This document shows positions 51,346 through 62,898 of a stretch of 64,000 nucleotides of DNA, piece after piece. Source of the DNA: Pseudonocardia sp. DSM 110487 (GTDB taxonomy: Bacteria > Actinomycetota > Actinomycetes > Mycobacteriales > Pseudonocardiaceae); NCBI RefSeq assembly GCF_019468565.1, contig NZ_CP080521.1, forward strand, positions 5,146,001 to 5,210,000, written 5' to 3'. Positions within the stretch are counted from its first letter, which is position 1, and each line of letters starts with the position of its first letter. The notes beneath the pieces are model-generated. The model saw nothing but the letters and a program-made list of their open reading frames with translations, was not told the origin of the DNA and made no database searches. The position numbers and the translations under genes are program-made.

Positions 51346-52257
51346 CTAGCTCGGGTACGGCTGGATCGCAGCCCCGTCGACGGCGCGGCAGGAGCGGATC
51401 TCGGAGGTGAGGATCGCGCGCACGCCCAAATCGGCGAGGTCGTCCATCACCTTGTTGGCCACGGTGCGGCGCACCATCGACCGCACCGCCGACCAGCCGG
51501 GCTCGGTGAGCGGGGAAACCGTTGGTGCCTGCATGCCGGGCGTGATCCGCTTCGCCTGCTCGAGCACGCGGTCGGGGCAGTCGTAGTCGAGCATCAGGTA
51601 CTGCCGCGCGTAGACGACACCCTGCAAGCGGCCGGTGAACACGACCTTGGCCGCCTTGGTCTCGGCCGTCTCGGGGCGGTCGGGGCGCGGCTCGCGCTCG
51701 ATCAGGGTGGCCTGCGAGACCGCGATAGCGTCGTCGAAGGCGACGAGGCCGTGCTGGCGCAGTGTGCGGCCGGAGGACACGACGTCGGCGATGGCGTCGG
51801 CAAGGCCCAGCTGCACGGAGATCTCGACGGCACCGTCGAGCTTGATGATGTCGGCGCGGACGCGGTTGCGCGCGAGGTGGGCGCGGACCAGGCGGGGGTA
51901 GGAGGTGGCGATCTTCTTGCCCTCGAGGTGCTTGATCGTCCACTCCTCCCCGGTCTCGGTGAGCGGAGGTGCGGCGAAGCGGAACTTGGAGGCCCCGAAG
52001 CCCAGCTCGATGACGCGCTTGACCTGGCTGCCCGACTCCTCCATGAGGTCGGCGCCCGTGATGCCGAGGTGCAGGTCGCCGGAGCCGACGTAGGTGGCGA
52101 TGTCCTTGGGGCGCAGGTAGAAGAACTCGACCTCGTTGTCCTCGTCCAGCATGCTGAGGTCGCGCGAGTCCGTGCGCTGCCGGTACCCCGCTTCTCGCAT
52201 CATGGTCGCGGCGGGCTCGGCCAGCGTTCCCTTGTTCGGGAGTGCGACGCGGAGCAT
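51346..52257 (-). CDS. hisG: ATP phosphoribosyltransferase (long form) HisG
   Basis: This 303-residue enzyme performs the first step of histidine biosynthesis, joining ATP and PRPP. It is the long, hexameric type with a C-terminal regulatory ACT-like domain that binds histidine (LMLDYDCP..., TPGMQAPTVSPL). The PRPP loop DAIADVVSSGRTLRQHGL and GKIATSYPRL-type stretch (KKIATSYPRL) are present. hisE lies 87 bases upstream on the same strand, with a tandem repeat in the gap, so the two are probably co-transcribed as in mycobacteria. Confidence 0.95.
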   Translation of the reverse strand: MLRVALPNKGTLAEPAATMMREAGYRQRTDSRDLSMLDEDNEVEFFYLRPKDIATYVGSGDLHLGITGADLMEESGSQVKRVIELGFGASKFRFAAPPLTETGEEWTIKHLEGKKIATSYPRLVRAHLARNRVRADIIKLDGAVEISVQLGLADAIADVVSSGRTLRQHGLVAFDDAIAVSQATLIEREPRPDRPETAETKAAKVVFTGRLQGVVYARQYLMLDYDCPDRVLEQAKRITPGMQAPTVSPLTEPGWSAVRSMVRRTVANKVMDDLADLGVRAILTSEIRSCRAVDGAAIQPYPS

Positions 52258-52279
52258 GGGGCTCTCCTCAAAAGCTACG

Positions 52280-52350
52280 TGCAGTGCCGTTCACAAATGC
52301 AGTGCCGTGCAAGATGCACTGTGGTTCAGAGATGCACAGGGGTTCAAAGG
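52280..52350. repeat. Four-copy, 18-base tandem repeat between hisE and hisG
   Basis: Four related units start at 52280, 52298, 52315 and 52333, each beginning TGCA and containing TTCA or GCAA near position 11. Unit lengths are 18, 17, 18 and 18 bases. Units 1-2 share TGCAGTGCCGT; units 3-4 share TGCAC...GGTTCA. The last unit contains the stop codon of hisE (52344-52346), so the array looks like amplification of the hisE 3' end into the hisG leader. Confidence 0.75.
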
Positions 52351-52607
52351 TACTTGTAGACGTCCTCGAGCGTGATCTTGCGCCCGATCATGAGGACCTG
52401 GATCCGGTAGAGCAACTGGGAGACCTCCTCGGCCAGCGCGTCGTCGGCCTCGTGCTCGGCCGCGAGCCAGACTTCCCCGGCCTCCTCGAGGACCTTCTTG
52501 CCCTGCTCGTGGACCCCGGCGTCGAGCGCGGCGACCGTGCCCGAGCCCTCTGGCCTGGTGGCGGCGCGCTCGAGCAGCTCGGCGTACAGCCCGTCGAAGG
52601 TCTTCAC
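52344..52607 (-). CDS. hisE: Phosphoribosyl-ATP pyrophosphatase HisE
   Basis: This 87-residue MazG-like enzyme hydrolyses phosphoribosyl-ATP to phosphoribosyl-AMP, the second step of histidine biosynthesis. Metal-binding Glu/Asp residues are in EEAGEVWLAAEHEADDALAEEVSQLLYR. GTG 52607 is preceded by AGGAG with 8 bases between; an ATG 33 bases upstream would add unconserved residues. It lies upstream of hisG on the same strand. Confidence 0.93.
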   Translation of the reverse strand: MKTFDGLYAELLERAATRPEGSGTVAALDAGVHEQGKKVLEEAGEVWLAAEHEADDALAEEVSQLLYRIQVLMIGRKITLEDVYKYL

Positions 52608-52768
52608 GTGCCCTTCTCCTCTCCTGGTCAGTGTCATATCTTCCTCGAGAGCGACGCGAACGGGACCCGGCCTGGTGCTGCGCCCGGTCAGCGCGGTGCG
52701 CCGGACGGTCTCAAGCCTCGCATCACTGGTGGCGGCCCCGGCGACCGGACCCCGGCCGCGACGAGCGG

Positions 52769-53453
52769 TCACGCCACGCGCTCGCCCCGTGCCTGCGCGT
52801 AGCTGAGACGTACGTCATCCGATGTGAGCCCGAGTAGCGAGCCTCGATGGACCCGCCGCGGTCCGGCCGGCACCGCCACGTCGCACGGCACGACGAGCAC
52901 GGCGCATCCGGCCCGCTCCGCCGCGATGGCACCCGTCGGCGAGTCCTCCACTGCGAGGCAGGACTCGGGGGCGACGCCGAGCAGCTCGGCGGCCCGCAGG
53001 TAGGGGTCGGGGTCGGGCTTGCCGCGCGGGACCTCGTCTCCGCAGACCGTGACGGTGAAGTGCTCACGCCCGATGCTGTCCAGCGCGTTCTCGGTGAGCG
53101 AGCGCAGCGTGTTGGTGACGAGCGCGGTGGGCCAGCATGCGGCGCGAACCATGCGCAACGCGTCGAGGGCACCCGGTCGCCACTCCAGCCCGGCCGCGAA
53201 CAGTTCGCCGGTGCGGTCGGTCAGGTACTGCTCGGCTTGCGCCATCCGCATCGCGTCCCGCTCCAGGCCGAGGTCGTCGAACATCAGCCCGAGCGAGCGC
53301 GCCATGTTCGAGCCGACCATCGCTTCGCGTGCCTCGGCGGAGAGCTCGCCACCCAGCCACCGGCTGGTGTCGGCGAGGGAGATCGTCCAGACCTTCTCGG
53401 AGTCGACGAGGGTGCCGTCCATGTCCCACAGGACCGCGGCCGGACCGGACGGG

Positions 53454-53464
<11 letters not shown>
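52769..53464 (-). CDS. HAD family hydrolase (phosphatase)
   Basis: This 231-residue HAD phosphatase of the beta-phosphoglucomutase-like class has the nucleophile motif WDMDGTLVDSE, the second motif LVTNTLRS, and GKPDPDPYLRAAELLGV followed by VEDSPTGAIAAERAGC. The cap domain lies between motifs I and II. The substrate is unknown. The ATG at 53464 overlaps the metH stop by 11 bases, so the two are translationally coupled. Confidence 0.88.
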
Positions 53465-57014
<3,550 letters not shown>

Positions 57015-57081
57015 CCGTCCACGGTAGCCGCCCGCGGGGGATACACCGGTGGGGCCGCAGCGCGGGCCGTAGGCTGGACCG

Positions 57082-57966
57082 ATGACCGATCGCGATCCGC
57101 GAACCGGAGCGTCGGGCGACCTGCCGCGTCTGGTCGATCCGGTGATGATCGCCGCCTTCGAGGGGTGGAACGACGCAGGGGAAGCCGCCAGCACCGCGCT
57201 GGAGCACCTCGAGCTGAGCTGGGACGCCGCGCCGCTGGCGTCGATCGACCCCGAGGAGTACTACGACTTCCAGGTCACGCGCCCGCACGTCCGGCTGACC
57301 GACGGGGTCACCCGGAAGATCGAGTGGCAGACCACCCGGCTCTCGGTGGCCCAGCTACCGGGCACCGAGAGGCACGTCGTGCTCATCAACGGCATCGAGC
57401 CCAACCTGCGCTGGCGCAGCTTCTGCCGCGAGCTCCTCGGCTACGTCGAGAAGCTCGGCGTGACGAAGGTCATCACGCTCGGTGCGCTGCTCACCGACAC
57501 CCCGCACACCCGCCCCACCCCGGTGAGCGGCATCTCATACGACAAGTCCTCGGCAGGCGAGCTGCGGGTGGAGCCGTCGAGCTACCAGGGCCCCACCGGC
57601 ATCGTCGGCGTCTTCCAGAACGCGTGCGTCGAGGCAGGGATCCCGGCGGTGTCGTTCTGGGCGTCCGTGCCCCACTACGTGTCGCAGGCCCGCGTGCCGA
57701 AGGCCGCCGTCGCGCTACTGCACCGCGTGGAGGAGGTCCTCGACGTCGAGGTGCCCCTCGGCGGGCTGCCGGAACAGGCCGAGGAGTGGGAGCGCACCGT
57801 CTCGGAGATGGCCGAAGCCGACGACGAGGTGCGCGAGTACGTGCGCCAGCTCGAGGAACAGGCGGAGGCCGAGGGCGACGCGCTGCCCGAGGCCGACGGG
57901 GACGCGATCGCCGCCGACTTCGAGCGCTACCTCCGCCGCCGCGGCACAGGGGGTTCGGGCAACTGA
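57082..57966 (+). CDS. PAC2 family protein
   Basis: This 294-residue protein belongs to the PAC2 family (proteasome assembly chaperone 2-like; M. tuberculosis Rv2125 is similar). Motifs are LVDPVMIAAFEGWNDAGEAASTALEHL, VLINGIEPNLRWRSFCRELLGY and VSFWASVPHYVSQARVPKAAVALL. A role in the bacterial proteasome is not established. It is divergent from metH. The C-terminal tail is acidic. The stop overlaps the likely CTG start of the next gene. Confidence 0.9.
   Translation: MTDRDPRTGASGDLPRLVDPVMIAAFEGWNDAGEAASTALEHLELSWDAAPLASIDPEEYYDFQVTRPHVRLTDGVTRKIEWQTTRLSVAQLPGTERHVVLINGIEPNLRWRSFCRELLGYVEKLGVTKVITLGALLTDTPHTRPTPVSGISYDKSSAGELRVEPSSYQGPTGIVGVFQNACVEAGIPAVSFWASVPHYVSQARVPKAAVALLHRVEEVLDVEVPLGGLPEQAEEWERTVSEMAEADDEVREYVRQLEEQAEAEGDALPEADGDAIAADFERYLRRRGTGGSGN
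57948..57953 (+). promoter_or_regulatory. Ribosome binding site of the CTG-initiated MFS gene
   Basis: AGGGGG lies 9 bases upstream of the CTG at 57963. No ATG, GTG or TTG occurs in frame between here and ATG 58041, so this site decides the start call. Confidence 0.5.
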
Positions 57967-59111
57967 GTCCGCCGCTCGCGCGAGCGGGGCTTTACGCGGG
58001 AGCGTTCCTCGGGCCGTTCGGGGCCGGGATCACCGTCGCGATGCTGCCCGAGCTCGGGGCGTCGTACGGCGTGTCGCCGGGGTCGGCGTCGCTGTCGGTC
58101 ACGGCCTACTTCCTGCCGTTTGCGGCGGTCATGCTCTTCTCGGGCACCCTCGGCGAGCGCTGGGGTCGGCGGCGGACGGTCGTCGTCGGCTACGCCGGTT
58201 ACGTGCTGGCGTCGCTGGCGTGCGTCCTCGCGCCGACGTTCCCGCTGTTCCTCGTGGCGCGAGCGCTCCAGGGCGTTGCCAACGCCTTCACCACGCCGCT
58301 GCTGCTGTCCGCCCTCGGGGCCGCGGCGCCTCGGGACCGGCTGGGGCGCGCGCTCGGCTGGTTCGGGTCGCTGCAGGCGGCAGGGCAGACGTCCGCCCCG
58401 TTGCTCGGGGGCATCGCCGCGGAGGCCGACTGGCGGTTGGCGTTCGGCGGTGTCGCGGTCGTCGCCGCTGCGCTCGCCCTGATCGGGATCCCCGCCGACG
58501 AGACCGCCGACGGTGCGCGGCACGAGCGGCTGGCCACCGCGTTGCGCGCCGCGCTGCGGCCCGAGGTCCTTCGCGTCGGCACGGCCGCCGCACTCGGCTG
58601 GGGCTGCCTCACCGGGCTGAGCTTCATGGTCGCGCTGCGGCTGGAGGAAGGGTTCGCGCTCGGCGCAGGGCCGCGCGGGCTCGTGCTCACCGCCGCGGGC
58701 GTCGCGGGTCTGCTCACCGCACGGCTCGTCGGTGGCAGCGTCGACCGGATCGGGCGGCGCCGCAGCGTGCTCATCGGTGCGGCAGGCGGCGCGCTCGTCG
58801 TCGTGGGCGTCGGGACGCTGCCCGCCGTCTGGACGGTTGCGCTCGCGTGGGCGCTCGGCGGGGTCGCCACCCAGTTCCTGCTCGTCGGCGTCAACGCGCT
58901 CGTGCTGGGATCTGAGCGCAACCGCAGCGGGGCGGTGTCGGTGGTGCAGTCGCTGCGCTTCGGCGGTGGCGCCCTGAGCCCGGTGGCTTTCACCCCGCTG
59001 TACCACGCCGACCCCGTGGCCGGCTTCCTGGTGCCCGCGGCGCTCCTGGCCGTCGCGGTCCCGGCGGTCCTCCCCCGCCACCCCTCAGGTTCAGGAACGC
59101 CACGTTCATGA
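57963..59111 (+). CDS. MFS transporter with apparent CTG start
   Basis: This 382-residue major facilitator has 12 hydrophobic helices and a motif A-like GERWGRRRTVVV loop. The frame contains no ATG, GTG or TTG before ATG 58041, which would remove the first helix (ARAGLYAGAFLGPFGAGITVAML). CTG 57963, in a CTGA overlap with the PAC2 stop and 9 bases after AGGGGG, is therefore the likely start; CTG is a rare but known initiator. Substrate unknown. The stop lies in the repeat at 59086-59150. Confidence 0.7.
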   Translation: MSPPLARAGLYAGAFLGPFGAGITVAMLPELGASYGVSPGSASLSVTAYFLPFAAVMLFSGTLGERWGRRRTVVVGYAGYVLASLACVLAPTFPLFLVARALQGVANAFTTPLLLSALGAAAPRDRLGRALGWFGSLQAAGQTSAPLLGGIAAEADWRLAFGGVAVVAAALALIGIPADETADGARHERLATALRAALRPEVLRVGTAAALGWGCLTGLSFMVALRLEEGFALGAGPRGLVLTAAGVAGLLTARLVGGSVDRIGRRRSVLIGAAGGALVVVGVGTLPAVWTVALAWALGGVATQFLLVGVNALVLGSERNRSGAVSVVQSLRFGGGALSPVAFTPLYHADPVAGFLVPAALLAVAVPAVLPRHPSGSGTPRS

Positions 59112-59150
59112 ACCTGCAGGACAGAAACGCCACGTTCCTGAACTTGCAGG
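59086..59150. repeat. Tandem and inverted repeats at the end of the MFS gene
   Basis: A hairpin is formed by arms 59086-59099 and 59103-59116, matching at 13 of 14 positions around a 3-base loop. A copy of 26 bases (59095-59120) recurs at 59125-59150 with three differences, giving a 30-base period. Both copies contain AACGCCACGTTC. The element overlaps the MFS stop codon and lies between convergent genes, so it may act as a terminator. Confidence 0.7.
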
Positions 59151-59159
59151 TGCCGCTGC

Positions 59160-59561
59160 CTACCGGGTCAGGAGCGTGAGGAGGGCGCGGGCGTAGGCGC
59201 GTTCGGCGTCCACGTCCACGTGGCGCTCCTCCGAGCCGTCCGCGCCCTCGATCACCACCGCGAAGCCGTCACCGATCGGCTCGAGGCGCCGGAACCGGGC
59301 GCCGAGCGCCGCGCGCAGCTGGCCTTCGCGCGGCAGCCAGACGACCGCTTCCTGCGGCACGCTGTCGAGCGCCCACTCCGTGGTGCCGTTGAAGCGGATC
59401 AGGGGGCCGGTGGGCGCCTGGTGCACGTCGATCGTCAGCTCGCTCACCACGAACACGTCGGCGTCCATCTCCCGGGCAGGGATGACGAAGCGGTCGCCGG
59501 ATGCGGGCGTCCACTCCAGCCCAGCGGCCCGCAGCCGCAACGCCAGCTCGACAGAGATCAT
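59160..59561 (-). CDS. Conserved actinobacterial protein of unknown function
   Basis: This 133-residue protein (MISVELALRLRAAGLEWTP at the start, FVVSELTIDVHQAPTGPLIRFNGTTEWALDSV in the middle) resembles hypothetical proteins that databases often label as pilus-assembly (CpaE) related, a name the sequence does not support. No signal, helix or nucleotide motif is visible. DUF2237 lies 10 bases upstream on the same strand, so they form a small operon. Confidence 0.75.
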   Translation of the reverse strand: MISVELALRLRAAGLEWTPASGDRFVIPAREMDADVFVVSELTIDVHQAPTGPLIRFNGTTEWALDSVPQEAVVWLPREGQLRAALGARFRRLEPIGDGFAVVIEGADGSEERHVDVDAERAYARALLTLLTR

Positions 59562-59571
59562 TTCGCCGCGA

Positions 59572-59940
59572 TCACGTGCCGGATCGCACGGCGTGCTCGC
59601 GCAGGTCGGCGAGGTCCACCCAGTCCAGGGTGCGGGCGTGCGTCGCCTCCAGCACGATCGGCGGCGCGACCCCGGCCGCGAGCGCCTCCGCCCAGCGGTC
59701 GGCGCACAAGCACCACCGGTCCCCCGGCTGCAGCCCGGAGAAGCCGTACTCCGGTCGCGGGGTGGACAGGTCGTTGCCCCGCTCGACGCTGAACTCCAGG
59801 AACTCGGCTGTGACCTGCGCGCAGACCGTGTGCACGCCCGCGTCCTCGGCGCCGGTGTCGCAGCAGCCGGTGCGATAGAAGCCGGTCATCGGGTCGGTGC
59901 CGCAGGTCTGCAGCTCACCCCCCAGGACGTTGCGCGCCAT
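59572..59940 (-). CDS. DUF2237 family protein
   Basis: This 122-residue protein belongs to DUF2237: NVLGGELQTCGTDPMTGFYRTGCCDTG, HTVCAQVTAEFLEFSVERGNDLSTPRPEYGFSGLQPGDRWCLCADRW. Five conserved Cys residues suggest metal or disulfide chemistry; the function is unknown. GGTGGAGC precedes the ATG at 59940. It is divergent from a small acidic protein gene. Confidence 0.9.
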   Translation of the reverse strand: MARNVLGGELQTCGTDPMTGFYRTGCCDTGAEDAGVHTVCAQVTAEFLEFSVERGNDLSTPRPEYGFSGLQPGDRWCLCADRWAEALAAGVAPPIVLEATHARTLDWVDLADLREHAVRSGT

Positions 59941-59975
59941 GTGCTCCACCCAACCAGAACGGGTAGCCCGCGCGC

Positions 59976-60140
59976 ATGACCGAGCCAACCGCGATGCCGC
60001 CCGATCCGGAGCCGCCGCCCGGCACGCCCGACCTGGACGTCGACCTGCCCGCAGACGAGGGCGACGACGATCAGCCGGGCAACGTGCCCGCGGACGACGA
60101 CGTGGACCCGGACGCCGGAGCCATGGAGCCACCCGACTGA
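59976..60140 (+). CDS. Small acidic Pro/Asp-rich protein
   Basis: This 54-residue predicted disordered protein is made mostly of Asp, Pro, Glu and Gly (DLDVDLPADEGDDDQPG, DDDVDPDAGAMEPPD). Codon third positions are strongly G/C, supporting coding. The start lies 35 bases from the divergent DUF2237 gene, without a strong ribosome binding site. I do not recognise a family. Confidence 0.5.
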   Translation: MTEPTAMPPDPEPPPGTPDLDVDLPADEGDDDQPGNVPADDDVDPDAGAMEPPD

Positions 60141-60407
60141 TCCGGCACGCGCTCACCCCGCCGGTTCGGCTCCCGACTGCTGTCGTGTCGGTGTTCCACG
60201 CGGCCGGACGACGGCGCTTTGGGAGCGCCAACCGACCGGGGCGTTCGCTACGGGGATCCGGGTCCTGTCCCGCAAGGGCGACCGTTTGCACCAGAGGGCT
60301 GGCTCCGGGGCCGGGAGGGTAGCCAGTGGTGGTCGTTCGAGGAGTGCCGTGGCGCCACGATCCACCCGCGTCCTTCCGGGAGGTGAGGCACGGCACCGAC
60401 CCGGAGA

Positions 60408-60977
60408 TCAGTCGTGGAGGTATGTGAGACGCCACGACTCCCCGATGTGGTTCATCGTGTTCATTCGCTTTTCCGGCGGGTAGAGCGGGGCGTACCCTGT
60501 ACCGACGCTCCAGTTCCCCGGCGCCAACGACGTGAGCGCGGTCTGACCACCGAGGCTCGTCACCCGCCAGAGCTGATGGTCGTCACCGGTCTTGCACGGA
60601 TCGATGTCGGTCACTGCATTCCCGTGCCTGTCGACCATCCAGCTGAGGCAGAAGTGGCCCTTTAGGGCCAAATTCTGGAGCTGCAGCACGGAATCACCCT
60701 GAACGCGGTTGATCCGCCATCGATCCAATTCTCTCTTCGGCTCGTGGCACCCGGAGCTCGAAGGGTAGAGATCCGGTACAAGTTGCCCATTGATAGACAC
60801 CATCCGCGTCACCATGTGCAGGCAGCCTTGCCCGCCATCGATGCCGTAGACGCCGCCGGGGGCCGCCGACGCTGACCCGGTACCGACGGTCATCGCAATC
60901 AGTGCAAGGCCCACCGCCGTGAGCGCCCCGGCCAGCTTTATCCGCAGGCACGACCCGCCTCGCCGTGACGACTTCAT
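60408..60977 (-). CDS. Secreted beta-trefoil (ricin B-like) protein
   Basis: This 189-residue exported protein has a signal peptide ending ASA at residues 36-38. The mature part shows three Trp-containing motifs, DRWRI (Trp87), HQLWRV (Trp137) and ESWRL (Trp182), spaced 50 and 45 residues, like the QxW repeats of ricin-B beta-trefoils. Four Cys (52, 77, 110, 128) may form two disulfides. A carbohydrate- or glycan-binding role is likely (inference). ATG 60977 is preferred over ATG 61004. Codon usage is less GC-biased than that of the neighbours, a hint of transfer. Confidence 0.7.
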   Translation of the reverse strand: MKSSRRGGSCLRIKLAGALTAVGLALIAMTVGTGSASAAPGGVYGIDGGQGCLHMVTRMVSINGQLVPDLYPSSSGCHEPKRELDRWRINRVQGDSVLQLQNLALKGHFCLSWMVDRHGNAVTDIDPCKTGDDHQLWRVTSLGGQTALTSLAPGNWSVGTGYAPLYPPEKRMNTMNHIGESWRLTYLHD

Positions 60978-61592
60978 CGCTGTCCACCCCGTTCCGATCC
61001 GCAATATCCCTCCCGGCGGGAGGAACGGCCGCCAGCATCGGAGCTTGACGTTTCACCAGCCTTTCAGCTGCGCTTCGCCCGGTCAGGCGGGTGCGGCGCC
61101 GCAATTTGGCAACCAACACAATCGCTGGTCGGCTACCGCGAGAACCGTAGCGGCACCGACCCGCCGCCGAGCCCTAGCGACATCCCGTTCGTCGGCAGTC
61201 GCGCCCAACACCCATAGACGGTCTACTCGGTGCATTGCCCCTTCCTCGGCTATGTACAGCACGTCGGTGGACCGTCGCGAGCGCGGTCGGCCCCGGAGGT
61301 TCTGCCACGGCGTGGGCCGTTCGTCGCGGCGCGGGTTGGTGTTCGACGCGACCGGCCGGCCGCTGAGAGCTGAATCGGCTTTGCCGCGTGTCCATCGTCA
61401 CCGGATGGGAAGAGAGACCCCGTAGCAATGCTTCGCCGCCGAAGGCCTGCAACAGCCGCCTCGGCTCATGCCCGCTCGCCGCCCATACCGACTGTTTCCG
61501 CTGGTAGAGAGCCTGGTCCCCGGTGTTACAAGAACAGCCCGTGCTGCAGTCGGTGTGGGGTAGCAGATGTCGATGCGAGCGGGCCGGCGGCG
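60978..61592. other. Intergenic region, mostly without supported genes
   Basis: This stretch of 615 bases between the beta-trefoil gene and mshC is less GC-rich and has more stops than average. It holds one weakly supported small frame (61083-61235, listed separately). I see no RNA gene or repeat in it. Confidence 0.5.
61083..61235 (-). CDS. Possible small protein, 50 residues
   Basis: The frame (MHRVDRLWVLGATADERD, then ARARRRVGAATVLAVADQ and WLPNCGAAPA) has an unusually good ribosome binding site, GAGGAAGGGG, 2 bases before ATG 61235. There is no recognisable family, and codon usage is only moderately biased. It could be a real small gene or a decayed fragment. Confidence 0.3.
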   Translation of the reverse strand: MHRVDRLWVLGATADERDVARARRRVGAATVLAVADQRLCWLPNCGAAPA

Positions 61593-62831
61593 CTAGAGCA
61601 CCACTCCGAGCAGCGCGTCGGCCGCGTCGCGGGCGAGCGCCGGGGCCCTCTCGTCGCGGCCGCGGCGGTCGAGGGCCTCCCCCGCCCACGCGTCGACGGC
61701 GGCGAGCGCGGCGGGTGTGTCCAGGTCGTCGGCGAGGTGGGTGCGCAGCCGGGCCACCATGTCGTCGGCGGGCGGGGCGGCGGGGAGCGCCACGGCGGCG
61801 CGCCAGCGGGCGAGCCGGGCCTCGGCGGTGGCGAGCAGGTCGGCGGTCCACGCGCGGTCGGTGCGGTAGTGGCCGGCCAGCAGCGCGAGCCGCACCGCGT
61901 TGGGGTCGACGTCCTGCGCGCGGAGCTTGGAGACGAACACGAGGTTGCCGCGCGACTTCGACATCTTCTCGCCGTCGAGGCCGATCATGCCGGTGTGCAC
62001 GTAGTGCCGGGCGAACGGGTGCACGCCGGTGAACGCCTCGGCGTGGGCGGCGCCGAACTCGTGGTGCGGGAACACCAGGTCGGATCCGCCGCCGTTCAGG
62101 TCGATCTGGTTACCGAGCCGGTTGAGCGCGATCGCCGTGCACTCGACGTGCCAGCCCGGGCGGCCCGCTCCGAGGTCGGACTCCCACTGCGGCTCCCCCG
62201 GCCGCGCCATCCGCCACAGCAGGGCATCGGCCGGGTGGCGCTTGCCCGGGCGGTCCGGGTCGCCGCCGCGCTCCCGCGACAGCGCGATCATCGTGGCCTC
62301 GTCGTAGTTCGACTCGTAGCCGAAGTGGCCGCTCGCGCTCGAGTCGAAGTAGACGTCGGGGTACTGCGGGTCGGGCACCCGGTACGCGGCGCCTGCCGCG
62401 AGCAGCTTGCCCACCAGCTCCGCGATCTCCCCCATCGCCTCCACCGCGCCGACGAACTGGCGCGGCGGCAGCACCCGCAGCGCCTCCATGTCCTCCCGGA
62501 ACAGCGCCGTCTCGCGCATGCCGAGCACCACCCAGTCGTCGTGGTCGCGGGCGGCGCGCTCGAGCAGCGGGTCGTCGATGTCGGTGACGTTCTGCACGTA
62601 GTGGACGTCGTGGCCCAGGTCGCGCCACACGCGGTGGACCAGGTCGAAGGCCAGGTAGGTGGCGGCGTGGCCGAGGTGGGTGGCGTCGTAGGGGGTGATG
62701 CCGCAGACGTACATCGTGGCGGTGCTGCCCGGCGCCGTGGGGCGGATCCGGCCGGATGCGGTGTCGTGCAGCCGAAGCGGCGGGCCCCCGCCTTCGAGCC
62801 GAGGGACGTCGACGGATGCCCAGGTCTGCAT
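61593..62831 (-). CDS. mshC: Cysteine:glucosaminyl-inositol ligase MshC (mycothiol synthesis)
   Basis: This 412-residue paralog of cysteinyl-tRNA synthetase joins Cys to GlcN-Ins in mycothiol synthesis. The HIGH-like HLGHA follows ITPYDA (45-50), the KMSKS motif is EKMSKS, and zinc Cys43 and the Cys of WHVECTAI are present. Length matches mycobacterial MshC (about 414); the tRNA-binding domain of true CysRS is missing. The start ATG 62831 lies beside the operator of the divergent TetR gene. Confidence 0.93.
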   Translation of the reverse strand: MQTWASVDVPRLEGGGPPLRLHDTASGRIRPTAPGSTATMYVCGITPYDATHLGHAATYLAFDLVHRVWRDLGHDVHYVQNVTDIDDPLLERAARDHDDWVVLGMRETALFREDMEALRVLPPRQFVGAVEAMGEIAELVGKLLAAGAAYRVPDPQYPDVYFDSSASGHFGYESNYDEATMIALSRERGGDPDRPGKRHPADALLWRMARPGEPQWESDLGAGRPGWHVECTAIALNRLGNQIDLNGGGSDLVFPHHEFGAAHAEAFTGVHPFARHYVHTGMIGLDGEKMSKSRGNLVFVSKLRAQDVDPNAVRLALLAGHYRTDRAWTADLLATAEARLARWRAAVALPAAPPADDMVARLRTHLADDLDTPAALAAVDAWAGEALDRRGRDERAPALARDAADALLGVVL

Positions 62832-62855
62832 ACCCAACAACTTACGTGATGCTAT

Positions 62856-62876
62856 CCTTTGGGCAATCGCCCAAGG
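62856..62876. promoter_or_regulatory. TetR operator candidate between mshC and tetR
   Basis: An inverted repeat CCTT(T)GGGC-AATC-GCCCAAGG spans 62856-62876, with one unpaired T in the left arm. TATCCT just upstream (62853-62858) could be the -10 of the TetR gene. The site is 23 bases before the TetR start at 62899 and 25 bases from the mshC start, so both may be affected. Confidence 0.6.
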
Positions 62877-62898
62877 CGAACGCCCTAGAGAGGTGCAC

